From Bacillus sp. 1780r2a1 (GTDB lineage Bacteria > Bacillota > Bacilli > Bacillales > Bacillaceae_H): a stretch of 64,000 nt of DNA. Below are positions 16,959 through 24,703 of the stretch, piece after piece (the stretch's first letter is position 1; the number at the start of each line of letters is the position of its first letter). The notes beneath the pieces were generated by a model. It was not told the DNA's origin. It ran no database searches and was given only the letters and a program-made list of their open reading frames with translations. The position numbers and the translations under genes were made by a program. The stretch is from positions 1,545,501 through 1,609,500 of the forward strand of contig CP099863.1 of the NCBI GenBank assembly GCA_024134725.1, read 5' to 3'.

Positions 16959-17894
16959 ATGAAATATCCTTACGAACAAGTAAGCGTGAATGAAGATTTA
17001 CCTGTGTTCACCATAATGACAAGCGTAAAAGTTATATCAAAGCATTGGCATAATCGAATTGAGTTCTTATTTTTACTAAAAGGACAGGTGGATGTGTTTG
17101 TTGGTAGTAAGAAATATACATTATCACAAAATGACTTACTCCTCATTAATAGCAACGAAGTGCATGGTGTTGAAAGTAATCATGATAATGTCATTCTTAT
17201 GGTTCAAATCCCTATTTTGTTTATAAAAAAGTGTTATAAGTCGATTGAGCAAGTACAGTTTGAATGTTACTCAGCCGGAAAACAGAATCAGCAACAGTAT
17301 AATGAGATTCGATCTTTACTCGCACAGCTTTATATGACTTTGGACAAAAAGAAGAATCATCATGATTTAAAAGTCCATTCTCTTTTACTAGATTTGCTTT
17401 ATCAATTAGTTAGTCGCTTTAAAGTAGAGAAAGGAATACGAGCAGCCAAGAAAGATATTGAGCGAATGAGTCGATTAACAGAATATATTCATAAACATTA
17501 TATGCACCCAATTACATTAGATGAGCTAGCTGCAATTGAACAGCTAACACCGCCTTATGTATCAAGATATTTTCAGAAGCAAATGGGGCAAACTTTCTTA
17601 AGATATGTAAACGGCGTTCGGTTGGAGCATGCTGTTCATTATTTAGTAGAAACGGACATGTCCATTATCCAAATTACTTTAGAGTGTGGCTTTGCGAATC
17701 TAAATTCATTTCATAAATTATTTAAAGATACATTTCATACTACGCCGCATCAGTATCGAAAAATGCACGCACACCACTTAAGTAATGAAAGGAGAAAAAA
17801 GAATAAAAAACAATATGATTTTATTGAGAAAAACGATAGTCAATATTTACATAAATATTTAGAAAAAGATAAAAAACAGTATGATTTTTCTTAA
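16959..17894 (+). CDS. AraC-family transcriptional regulator with cupin sensor
   Basis: A 311-residue protein: N-terminal cupin (HWHNRIEFLFLLKGQVDVFV, SNEVHGVESNHD), then two AraC helix-turn-helix motifs (ITLDELAAIEQLTPPYVSRY; IIQITLECGFANLNSFHKLF). AAAAGGAG lies 8 nt before ATG 16959. The cupin half resembles that of the regulator at 8022. The C-terminus has an unusual Lys-rich tail in which KKQYDF occurs twice. It ends about 100 bp before the ring-cleavage operon and is its likely regulator. Confidence 0.85.
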   Translation: MKYPYEQVSVNEDLPVFTIMTSVKVISKHWHNRIEFLFLLKGQVDVFVGSKKYTLSQNDLLLINSNEVHGVESNHDNVILMVQIPILFIKKCYKSIEQVQFECYSAGKQNQQQYNEIRSLLAQLYMTLDKKKNHHDLKVHSLLLDLLYQLVSRFKVEKGIRAAKKDIERMSRLTEYIHKHYMHPITLDELAAIEQLTPPYVSRYFQKQMGQTFLRYVNGVRLEHAVHYLVETDMSIIQITLECGFANLNSFHKLFKDTFHTTPHQYRKMHAHHLSNERRKKNKKQYDFIEKNDSQYLHKYLEKDKKQYDFS

Positions 17895-17897
17895 AAA

Positions 17898-17931
17898 AAT
17901 AAACGTTTTCAAAAATGTTATTTTCTATAAT
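17898..17931 (+). promoter_or_regulatory. Promoter with overlapping cre-like site for the ring-cleavage operon
   Basis: A TATAAT box lies at 17926-17931. A cre-like element (minus strand TGAAAACGTTTATT, 12 of 14 matches, 17898-17911) lies over the expected -35 region, which would allow repression by steric block. Confidence 0.5.
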
Positions 17932-17994
17932 TAAGGTAGATAAAGCGCTGTAATGCAGCGTTCAAAAAATTCTTTATTATAGGAGGTAGTATAA

Positions 17995-18942
17995 ATGTAT
18001 AAAAATCTACATTATTTTTCCCATCTTGCACACGTTGAATTAATGAGTCCGAAATTAGAAGAGTCAGCTAACTTTTTCAAGAATGTTATTGGTTTAGAAG
18101 AATCAGGGCGCAGAGGAAAATCCATTTACTTCCGTGCTTGGGGAGAGCATTACCATCATAGTTTGAAAATTACAGAAGGTCCAGAACCGGGACTTGGCCA
18201 TATTGGTTGGCGTGCTGATAGCCCAGTCGCTTTAGAAGAAGCAGCTGTGTATTTAGAAAAGATGGGTCAAGGAATCGGTTGGGTTGAAGGAGACTTAGGG
18301 CATGGAAAAGCCTATCAGTTTCAATCTCCAGATGGTCATTTAGAAGAAATATTCTGGGACGTCGAAATTTATGAAGCGCCGACGTTACTTCAAAGTAAGT
18401 GGAAAAATCGTCCGCAAAAAAATCCTGGACGTGGTATTTCACCTCGCCGTCTTGACCATATTACGCTACACAGTAACAATGTAGCCAAAGACCGCGAATT
18501 CTATCAAAATATTGGATTCCGTTACAACGAAGGAATCTTTTTAAATGCAGAAGAGCCTGGAAGCCCAGAAATTGGTGCTTGGCTTTCAGTAACCAATCTT
18601 TCTCACGATATTGCATTCTTAAAGTCTCACACTGGCAAACCAGGTGGTTTTAATCATGTATGCTATGCGGTGGAAAGTCGTGAAGAAGTGTTATTAGCTG
18701 CAGATCACATTTTAGAGAGCGGATACGAACTAGCGATGGGAGGTCCGACGCGCCATGCTCTTGCTGAAGGATTTTTCTTTTATGTAGATGAGCCGGGTGG
18801 CAATCGATTTGAATTATATGCCGGTGCCCACCTTGTCTTTGCGCCGGACTTTGGTCCATATCGTTGGAGTCTAGAAGAAAACCCAAACGACGCTTGGGGT
18901 CGTGAAATGCCTTGGGATAAATCCGGAAAAATCATTAAATAA
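17995..18942 (+). CDS. VOC-superfamily extradiol ring-cleavage dioxygenase
   Basis: A 315-residue type I extradiol dioxygenase with two tandem vicinal-oxygen-chelate modules. The C-terminal module carries the 2-His-1-carboxylate Fe(II) site: H155 (RLDHITL), H221 (FNHVCYA) and E273 (NRFELYAG), with H254 as a plausible acid-base residue. It should cleave a catechol-type ring next to a hydroxyl. TAGGAGG precedes the ATG. It is first in a five-gene operon matching the gene types of flavonoid A-ring (naringenin) degradation in Herbaspirillum; the aromatic substrate is inferred. Confidence 0.88.
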   Translation: MYKNLHYFSHLAHVELMSPKLEESANFFKNVIGLEESGRRGKSIYFRAWGEHYHHSLKITEGPEPGLGHIGWRADSPVALEEAAVYLEKMGQGIGWVEGDLGHGKAYQFQSPDGHLEEIFWDVEIYEAPTLLQSKWKNRPQKNPGRGISPRRLDHITLHSNNVAKDREFYQNIGFRYNEGIFLNAEEPGSPEIGAWLSVTNLSHDIAFLKSHTGKPGGFNHVCYAVESREEVLLAADHILESGYELAMGGPTRHALAEGFFFYVDEPGGNRFELYAGAHLVFAPDFGPYRWSLEENPNDAWGREMPWDKSGKIIK

Positions 18943-18970
18943 CAACGATGAGATGAAGGAGTGTTTGTGA

Positions 18971-20077
18971 ATGTGGCGTTATTTTCCTGATAATTATATG
19001 TGGTCATATCAAATTGTAAGAATGATTAGCCAATCATATTTTGGGGGAGGAGAGGTTAATGAAATTTTAGATGCTGCGAGCAAAATGGAACTTGGCGATT
19101 TTGAAAGCTTTCATCGAGAGTGGATGAACACAGGTCATAAAGCGTTATCTAAAGCCAATAATGCAATGGATAAGGGTAATAAAGAAACCGCTCGTGAAGC
19201 TTATTTACGTTCAGCAAATTATTTCAGAACCGCTGAATTCTTTCTTCAGCCTGATGATGAGCGCAAAATTCCAACGTATTTAAAGTCAGTTGAGTCGTTC
19301 AAAAAAGGGAGCGAATTGCTAGACCATCCACCAAAAGCAGTGAATATTCCATTTGAGCACGCATCTTTGCCTGGTTATTTCTTTGAAGCACCAGGTCAAA
19401 AGAATGGTCCAATGATGGTGATGTTTGGAGGTCTTGATTCTACGGCTGAAGAGCTATATTATGGGCCGGCACAGTTTTTAAATGAACGAGGCATTTCTTT
19501 ATTAGCTTTAGATGGTCCTGGACAAGGTGGAGCTCTTCGTCTTCACCATATCCATTCTCGTCATGATTATGACGTAGCTGGGACGGCTGCTTATGAATGG
19601 GCAGTAGATAATCTAGATGTTGATCGGGATCGAATTGGTGTTATGGCTGTGTCAATGGGAGGTTATATGGCTGCACGCTGTGCCGCTTTTGAACCACGAT
19701 TTAAAGCATGCGCTATTTGGGGAGCTGTGTACGATTATAACGATGTATGGGCGAAGCGTCCTGACAATCATCCGCTAGCAAAAATTTTACAGCATATTTT
19801 TGGAGTGGAGGATATGTCAGCAGCGCGAGCAAAGCTTCAGCACTATAACTTAAGAGGAGTAGCTGACAAAATTAAAGCTCCAACTTATATTATTCATGGT
19901 GAAGATGACCATCAAAATAAAGTGGATAATGCGTATAACGTATACAATGATTTAACGTGTTCCAGACGCCTGAAAATTGTTCCAAAAAGCAGCCCAGGCT
20001 CATCACACTGCCAGGTTGATAATATTACAGAAACCTATGAAATGTATGATTGGATCAAGGAACAATTAGAGAAGTAA
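18971..20077 (+). CDS. Alpha/beta hydrolase, C-C bond hydrolase-like
   Basis: A 368-residue protein with a helical N-terminal cap (about 1-125) and an alpha/beta-hydrolase core. Likely triad: S228 (AVSMGGY), D312 or D313 (HGEDDH) and H346 (SSHCQVD). The architecture is that of the 2,6-dihydroxypseudooxynicotine hydrolase/FrsA group, which includes hydrolases that split C-C bonds in aromatic breakdown. Following an extradiol dioxygenase, hydrolysis of a ring-cleavage product is the natural role. AAGGAGTG precedes the ATG. Confidence 0.8.
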   Translation: MWRYFPDNYMWSYQIVRMISQSYFGGGEVNEILDAASKMELGDFESFHREWMNTGHKALSKANNAMDKGNKETAREAYLRSANYFRTAEFFLQPDDERKIPTYLKSVESFKKGSELLDHPPKAVNIPFEHASLPGYFFEAPGQKNGPMMVMFGGLDSTAEELYYGPAQFLNERGISLLALDGPGQGGALRLHHIHSRHDYDVAGTAAYEWAVDNLDVDRDRIGVMAVSMGGYMAARCAAFEPRFKACAIWGAVYDYNDVWAKRPDNHPLAKILQHIFGVEDMSAARAKLQHYNLRGVADKIKAPTYIIHGEDDHQNKVDNAYNVYNDLTCSRRLKIVPKSSPGSSHCQVDNITETYEMYDWIKEQLEK

Positions 20078-20098
20078 GTGAGGCAGGAGGCTATATAA

Positions 20099-21007
20099 AT
20101 GAAACTTGTAACCTTTTATAACCAGGTAGGGAATCAACGTGCTGGTTGTTTGAAAGATGATCAAATAATTGATTTAGAGAAAGCTTCCAACGGAGACATT
20201 CCAAGTTCAATGCTAGAAATTATCCAAAACCAGCAAAGCTATTTGCCTTTCATTCAAGAACTGTTAAAGTCAGAGGAAGTTTCTTCTCAGTCTATTGACG
20301 AGGTAAAGCTGGCACCACCTCTTTCTAACCCACCGAGCTTTCGTGATTTTGTTGCGTTTGAGAAGCATGTCAAAAATGCGACAAAGCGAAATGGTGATAA
20401 AGTGGCACCTGAATGGTACGAAATGCCAATCTTTTATTTTTCCAACCCTCACTCTTTGAAGGGACCAAATGAAGAAGTGAAGAGACCGGCTAAGTGTATG
20501 CGTCTTGACTACGAACTAGAGTTGGCGTGCATTATTGGTAAAGAAGGCATAGATATTAAAGCAGATGAAGCGGAAGAATATATTTTTGGTTATACCATTT
20601 TAAACGATTGGTCTGCGAGAGATCTTCAAATGAAAGAAATGAAAGTGCTCCTTGGACCAGCTAAAGGAAAAGATTTTGCAACATCCATTGGCCCTTATAT
20701 TGCTACAAAAGAAGAGTTTGAACCATATAAAGTAAACGGACGTTTTGATTTGGAAATGACGGCTAGTGTTAACGGGGCAGTCCTTTCCAAGGGCAATTTT
20801 AAAGAAGTATTTTATACGTTTGGTGAAATGATAGAAAGAGCATCAGAAGGAGTGAAGCTATACCCAGGAGATATTATTGGGTCTGGAACCGTTGGTTATG
20901 GATGTATTATGGAGCTTGGGATAGAAGTACACCGTTGGCTGGAGCCGGGGGATGAAGTGGAGTTATCAATTACAGAGCTTGGTTCATTAAAAAATATAAT
21001 CGTTTAA
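20099..21007 (+). CDS. Fumarylacetoacetate hydrolase (FAH)-family protein
   Basis: A 302-residue FAH-family protein. Metal-binding motifs are E139 and E141 (DYELELA) and D170 (NDWSARD), with a GSGTVGYG segment near the end. Family members hydrolyse or decarboxylate acylpyruvates and 2-oxo-hepta-enoates made by meta-cleavage, or hydrate related dienoates. It lies 21 bp after the C-C hydrolase with ribosome site AGGAGG, clearly in the same operon. Confidence 0.88.
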   Translation: MKLVTFYNQVGNQRAGCLKDDQIIDLEKASNGDIPSSMLEIIQNQQSYLPFIQELLKSEEVSSQSIDEVKLAPPLSNPPSFRDFVAFEKHVKNATKRNGDKVAPEWYEMPIFYFSNPHSLKGPNEEVKRPAKCMRLDYELELACIIGKEGIDIKADEAEEYIFGYTILNDWSARDLQMKEMKVLLGPAKGKDFATSIGPYIATKEEFEPYKVNGRFDLEMTASVNGAVLSKGNFKEVFYTFGEMIERASEGVKLYPGDIIGSGTVGYGCIMELGIEVHRWLEPGDEVELSITELGSLKNIIV

Positions 21008-21031
21008 GGAAGAAAGGATTGAATTATATAA

Positions 21032-21787
21032 ATGAAAATCGTTGACCTTAGCGTTTCGATAGAAGAAGATTTGAAAGATCCGCTGCCATTTTCGATTCGA
21101 TATGAAACGCATGAAGAAGGGGCAGATTTCGGAGCAAAATTAGTTGGAGTTTCTCCAGATGACTTTCCAGAGAGAAAAGGACTAGCAGGCGAATTTATGA
21201 CTTTAACAAGTCATGCCGGAACCCATGTAGATGCTCCGTGGCATTACTGGCCCACAGTTGAAGGAAAGCCTTCTCGAACAATCGATGAGCTTCCTTTAGA
21301 GTGGTTTTTTAGCGATGGTGTTGTACTAGATTTTACCGATAAACCACCTGGATATGCGGTGACGGTCCAGGATCTAAAAGCTGAACTTAAGCGCATTAAC
21401 TATATACTAAAGCCGTATGATATTGTCATGATTCGTTGTGATGCTGATAAACAGCGGTATAACGTTAAGTACAGTGAAATTCATGTAGGCGTGACGGCAG
21501 AAGCAACGCTATGGCTGACTGGACAAGGCATTAAAGTAATGGGGACAGACGGTTGGGGCTGGGATATTCCGTTAGCAGTTCAAGCAGCTGATTATAAAAA
21601 AAATCCAAGAGACGGGGTGCTATGGGCAGCTCATTATGTTGGAAGAGAAAAAGAATACTGTCAAATTGAAAAACTAGCAAATCTAGATCAATTACCACCT
21701 TATGGCTTTAAGGTTTCAGTTTTTCCCGTCAAGATAAAAGGTGCAAGCGGAGGTTGGACGAGAGCCGTAGCTATGCTTAATACGTAA
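21032..21787 (+). CDS. Cyclase-family (kynurenine formamidase-like) metal hydrolase
   Basis: A 251-residue cyclase-family protein. The zinc motif H-x-G-T-H-x-D-x-P-x-x-H is complete (H61, H65, D67, H71 in SHAGTHVDAPWHYW). Relatives hydrolyse formylkynurenine or act on ring-cleavage products; a cyclase-like gene is also found in flavanone-degradation clusters. The exact step here is unknown. AGAAAGGA lies before the ATG. Confidence 0.83.
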   Translation: MKIVDLSVSIEEDLKDPLPFSIRYETHEEGADFGAKLVGVSPDDFPERKGLAGEFMTLTSHAGTHVDAPWHYWPTVEGKPSRTIDELPLEWFFSDGVVLDFTDKPPGYAVTVQDLKAELKRINYILKPYDIVMIRCDADKQRYNVKYSEIHVGVTAEATLWLTGQGIKVMGTDGWGWDIPLAVQAADYKKNPRDGVLWAAHYVGREKEYCQIEKLANLDQLPPYGFKVSVFPVKIKGASGGWTRAVAMLNT

Positions 21788-21821
21788 ACTAAACCTTTGT
21801 ATAAAAGGAGAGTGATGAGTG

Positions 21822-22976
21822 ATGAAAGATAGACAGGTACAAAATGTTTTAATTGTCGGCGGAGGCATTAGCGGTTTATCTGCTGCATTAGCACTCCAAA
21901 AAGCTGGAATTGAAGTAGAGGTTGCTGAAAAAGAGTTAGACTGGAACGTTTACGGGGTTGGTATCATTCAACCACCTAACGCGCTTAGAGCGCTAAACGA
22001 AATTGGGTTAGCAGACGCGTGTATAAAACAAGGAACTTCCTACTCGGGCTTTGATTATTACACAGGGCAAGGTGACTTTTTGTTTTACACTCCTTCTCCA
22101 ACAATTGAAGGGTACCCTGGCGTCAACGGAATTTCAAGACGAAAGCTGCATGAGATTTTGTTTAAAGCAGTAGAAAAAGCAGATACGAAGATTTATATGG
22201 GCACAACCGTGAGTCAGATTCAAAACGATGAACACAAAGTAACGGTAGAGTTAGATAATGGTATAACGAAAACGTATGATTTAGTAATTGGATCAGACGG
22301 AGCAAATTCAAGCCTGAGAAACCTACTTTTTACCGATGTCGAGCAGCGCTATAGCGGTCAGGGAGTATGGCGCTATAATTTGCCACGACGAAAAGAAATT
22401 GATAAAGGTCTCTTTTATTATGGAAAAGATTCAAAAGCTGGATTGGTGCCGATGTCTGAAACAGAGATGTATCTGCTTGTAACGACTCATGAACCTGGAA
22501 ATCCCAAATTTCCTAAAAGCGAGCTCCATTATTTATTAAAGAAGCGGATTTCTGTATTTGGAGGTGTCATTGCGGAAGTAGCTGAACATATTGTTAATCC
22601 AGACGAAGTGGTATATCGTCCAATTTTTACGCATTTAATGCCAAAACCTTGGTATAAAAACCGCGTCGTGCTCGTTGGAGACGCTGCACACGGTACTGCT
22701 CCTCACTTAGGTCAAGGAGCATCGATTGCAATTGAAGATGTCATTGTACTAGCAGACTTACTAAAGCGGAACCTTAGTGTTTCAGAAACGCTAGAAGAAT
22801 TTATGGAAAAGCGTTTTGAGCGCTGTAAGCTTATCGTTGAAAATTCTAATCAGCTTGTAGAATGGGAACTGTTAAAAGCAGCAGATCAGCTAAAAGAAAA
22901 AGTTGACGTAGGAAAATATGTAAAAGAAACGCTTGAAAAAATGAATGCTCCGATACTAAAGGAATTGAACGTGTAA
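21822..22976 (+). CDS. FAD-dependent aromatic monooxygenase (class A)
   Basis: A 384-residue PHBH-type flavoprotein hydroxylase: GGGISGLSAALAL (dinucleotide fold, 13-25), the DG motif (VIGSDGANS) and the GD motif (LVGDAAHGTAPHLGQGAS). It would hydroxylate a phenol ortho to an existing hydroxyl and so prepare the ring for the extradiol dioxygenase at 17995. Start: AAAGGAGAG lies before both GTG 21819 and ATG 21822; the ATG is chosen. It is last in the operon. Confidence 0.87.
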   Translation: MKDRQVQNVLIVGGGISGLSAALALQKAGIEVEVAEKELDWNVYGVGIIQPPNALRALNEIGLADACIKQGTSYSGFDYYTGQGDFLFYTPSPTIEGYPGVNGISRRKLHEILFKAVEKADTKIYMGTTVSQIQNDEHKVTVELDNGITKTYDLVIGSDGANSSLRNLLFTDVEQRYSGQGVWRYNLPRRKEIDKGLFYYGKDSKAGLVPMSETEMYLLVTTHEPGNPKFPKSELHYLLKKRISVFGGVIAEVAEHIVNPDEVVYRPIFTHLMPKPWYKNRVVLVGDAAHGTAPHLGQGASIAIEDVIVLADLLKRNLSVSETLEEFMEKRFERCKLIVENSNQLVEWELLKAADQLKEKVDVGKYVKETLEKMNAPILKELNV

Positions 22977-23011
22977 GCAAATTTTTAGTTGTAACCGCTA
23001 TCGCAATGCTA

Positions 23012-23040
23012 TTAGCCGAATCTAACTCTAGGTTCGGTAT
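23012..23040 (+). terminator. Hairpin, possible terminator
   Basis: An imperfect stem built on CCGAATCTA and TAGGTTCGG around an ACTC loop, with a short T-rich tail. It separates the ring-cleavage operon from the flavin reductase unit. Confidence 0.5.
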
Positions 23041-23068
23041 TCTTTTGAAAGTTTCTGTTAATTAGCTG

Positions 23069-23098
23069 TTGACAGAAGAGAAGCATTCGTTTTATAAT
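23069..23098 (+). promoter_or_regulatory. Sigma-A promoter
   Basis: TTGACA (23069-23074), an 18-bp spacer and TATAAT (23093-23098), directly followed by the first MhqR-like operator. Confidence 0.75.
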
Positions 23099-23116
23099 TA
23101 TCTCGAATTCAAGATA
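23099..23116 (+). promoter_or_regulatory. MhqR-like operator 1
   Basis: TATCTCGAATTCAAGATA overlaps the transcription start region. As I recall it, the MhqR (quinone-sensing MarR-family repressor) box of Bacillus is built on ATCTCGAATTCGAGAT; this copy differs at one core position. Confidence 0.6.
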
Positions 23117-23173
23117 AAAATAACTTCTTTTTACGGCTTGCAAAAGTAAAATGCATATTTTTTTCGACAAATA

Positions 23174-23187
23174 TCTCGAATTCGAGA
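23174..23187 (+). promoter_or_regulatory. MhqR-like operator 2
   Basis: TCTCGAATTCGAGA is a perfect 14-bp palindrome sharing the TATCTCGAATTC core with operator 1, about 75 bp downstream. A second weak promoter may lie around it. Confidence 0.6.
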
Positions 23188-23264
23188 ATTATGATATAGA
23201 GATTAGAGTTTATGCATTTTATGACCGTGGAATTAAATAGTAAAACGAAGTAGGAGTGAGTTCA

Positions 23265-23873
23265 TTGCTATCAATTGATCCATCTGCACAAACGGAAAGA
23301 GAAAACTATAAGCTTCTAACGGGAAGCATTATTCCAAGACCGATTGCTTTTGTGACAACGCAGTCGACAAACGGAATAATTAACGCAGCACCTTTTAGCT
23401 ATTTCAATATTGTCTCTGCAAACCCGCCGATGATCTCGATTTCAGTCCAGCGTAAAAGCGGCGAAATGAAAGATACGGCAAGAAACATTATGGAGAAAAA
23501 AGAGTTTGTGATTCACATCGTCGATGAAGATAATGTTGAGCAGGTGAATATGACGGCAGCTAATCTTCCAGCTGAAGAAAGTGAAGTCGAAGTAGCTAAG
23601 TTGATTTTGACCGAAAGTAAAAAGGTTTCGGTACCGGGAGTAAAAGAAGCAAAGGTTCGCTTTGAATGTGTACTTGAACAGGCAATTCCCTTAGGAGAAG
23701 GTGAAGAAACAAGTACCGACTTGCTTATTGGAAAAGTTGTTCAGTATCACATTGAAGATCAGCTATATGATAAAGGGCGAATTGATCCACACGGCCTTAA
23801 AGCTGTTAGCCGCTTGGCCGGCAACGACTACGCTAAACTTGGTGAGACTTTTACAATTGCAAGACCAGAATAA
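23265..23873 (+). CDS. Flavin reductase-family protein
   Basis: A 202-residue flavin-reductase-like split-barrel protein (FMN-binding; SIIPRPIAFVTT and APFSYFNIVSANPPM are typical). Start: GGAG (23253-23256) is spaced 8 nt from TTG 23265, giving MLSIDPSAQ; the GTG at 23256 overlaps the ribosome site. It is controlled by the MhqR-like operators. It may supply reduced flavin or reduce quinones formed during ring hydroxylation. Confidence 0.85.
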   Translation: MLSIDPSAQTERENYKLLTGSIIPRPIAFVTTQSTNGIINAAPFSYFNIVSANPPMISISVQRKSGEMKDTARNIMEKKEFVIHIVDEDNVEQVNMTAANLPAEESEVEVAKLILTESKKVSVPGVKEAKVRFECVLEQAIPLGEGEETSTDLLIGKVVQYHIEDQLYDKGRIDPHGLKAVSRLAGNDYAKLGETFTIARPE

Positions 23874-23989
23874 TAGCAGTTTCATGTAACAATACATCTT
23901 AGAAATAAAACAGAATACCGACTTAAGGGGGTGATTTTACTCATCCAGATGAAACAGCGGTATGAATACGCATATAGAGGTGAAGAGAA

Positions 23990-24652
23990 ATGGGATTTTT
24001 AGATAAATTATTTGGAACATCAACTAAGGAGGAAGAAAAAATGGAAAATGTAAAATTAGCGGTTATCTACTATAGTTCAACAGGTACAAACTACCAAATG
24101 GCGCAGTGGGCAGCAGACGGTGCAAAAGAAGCAGGTGCAGATGTAAAAGTATTAAAAGTACCTGAAACAGCTCCACAAGCAGCAATTGATTCAAATCCAG
24201 CTTGGAAGGCACACGTAGAAGAAACAGCTGCTGTACCAGAAGTAACGCTTGCTGATTTAGAGTGGGCTGATGCAATTATCTTTAGCATTCCAACTCGTTT
24301 CGGAAACGTACCAGGACAAGTTAAGCAGTTCTTAGATACAACGGGTGGACTGTGGTTTAACGGTAAATTAGCAAACAAAGTCGTTAGTGGGATGACATCC
24401 GCACAAAACGCACACGGTGGTCAAGAACAAACTCTTTTATCTCTATACACAACAATGCATCACTGGGGCGCGCTTGTTGCATCACCAGGGTACACAGATC
24501 CAGTCATTTTCAGTTCAGGTGGGAACCCTTACGGAACAAGCGTAACGGTTGATCAAAATGGGAAAATGGTTGAAGATGTGGAAGCAACAGTGAAGCATCA
24601 AGCAAAGCGTACAGTAACAGTAGCTGGATGGGTAAAGCAAGGCAATCAATAA
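23990..24652 (+). CDS. NAD(P)H:quinone oxidoreductase, WrbA type
   Basis: A flavodoxin-fold protein of up to 220 residues: AVIYYSSTGTNYQMA (FMN phosphate loop), SIPTRFGNVPGQVKQFLD, and SAQNAHGGQEQTLLSLY. It reduces quinones by two electrons, avoiding semiquinones. Two starts are credible: ATG 23990 (after GAGGTGAAG) adds a 17-residue leader, and ATG 24041 (after TAAGGAGG, 8-nt spacing) gives the standard family N-terminus. It probably forms an operon with the flavin reductase. Confidence 0.88.
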   Translation: MGFLDKLFGTSTKEEEKMENVKLAVIYYSSTGTNYQMAQWAADGAKEAGADVKVLKVPETAPQAAIDSNPAWKAHVEETAAVPEVTLADLEWADAIIFSIPTRFGNVPGQVKQFLDTTGGLWFNGKLANKVVSGMTSAQNAHGGQEQTLLSLYTTMHHWGALVASPGYTDPVIFSSGGNPYGTSVTVDQNGKMVEDVEATVKHQAKRTVTVAGWVKQGNQ

Positions 24653-24658
24653 TCAGGT

Positions 24659-24693
24659 AAAAGCTCAGCGTTAACTAAACGTTGAGCTTTTTT
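24659..24693 (+). terminator. Intrinsic terminator
   Basis: An 11-bp stem with one G-U-type position around AAGCTCAGCGT, followed by TTTTTT. Confidence 0.8.
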
Positions 24694-24703
24694 GTATCCG
24701 CAG

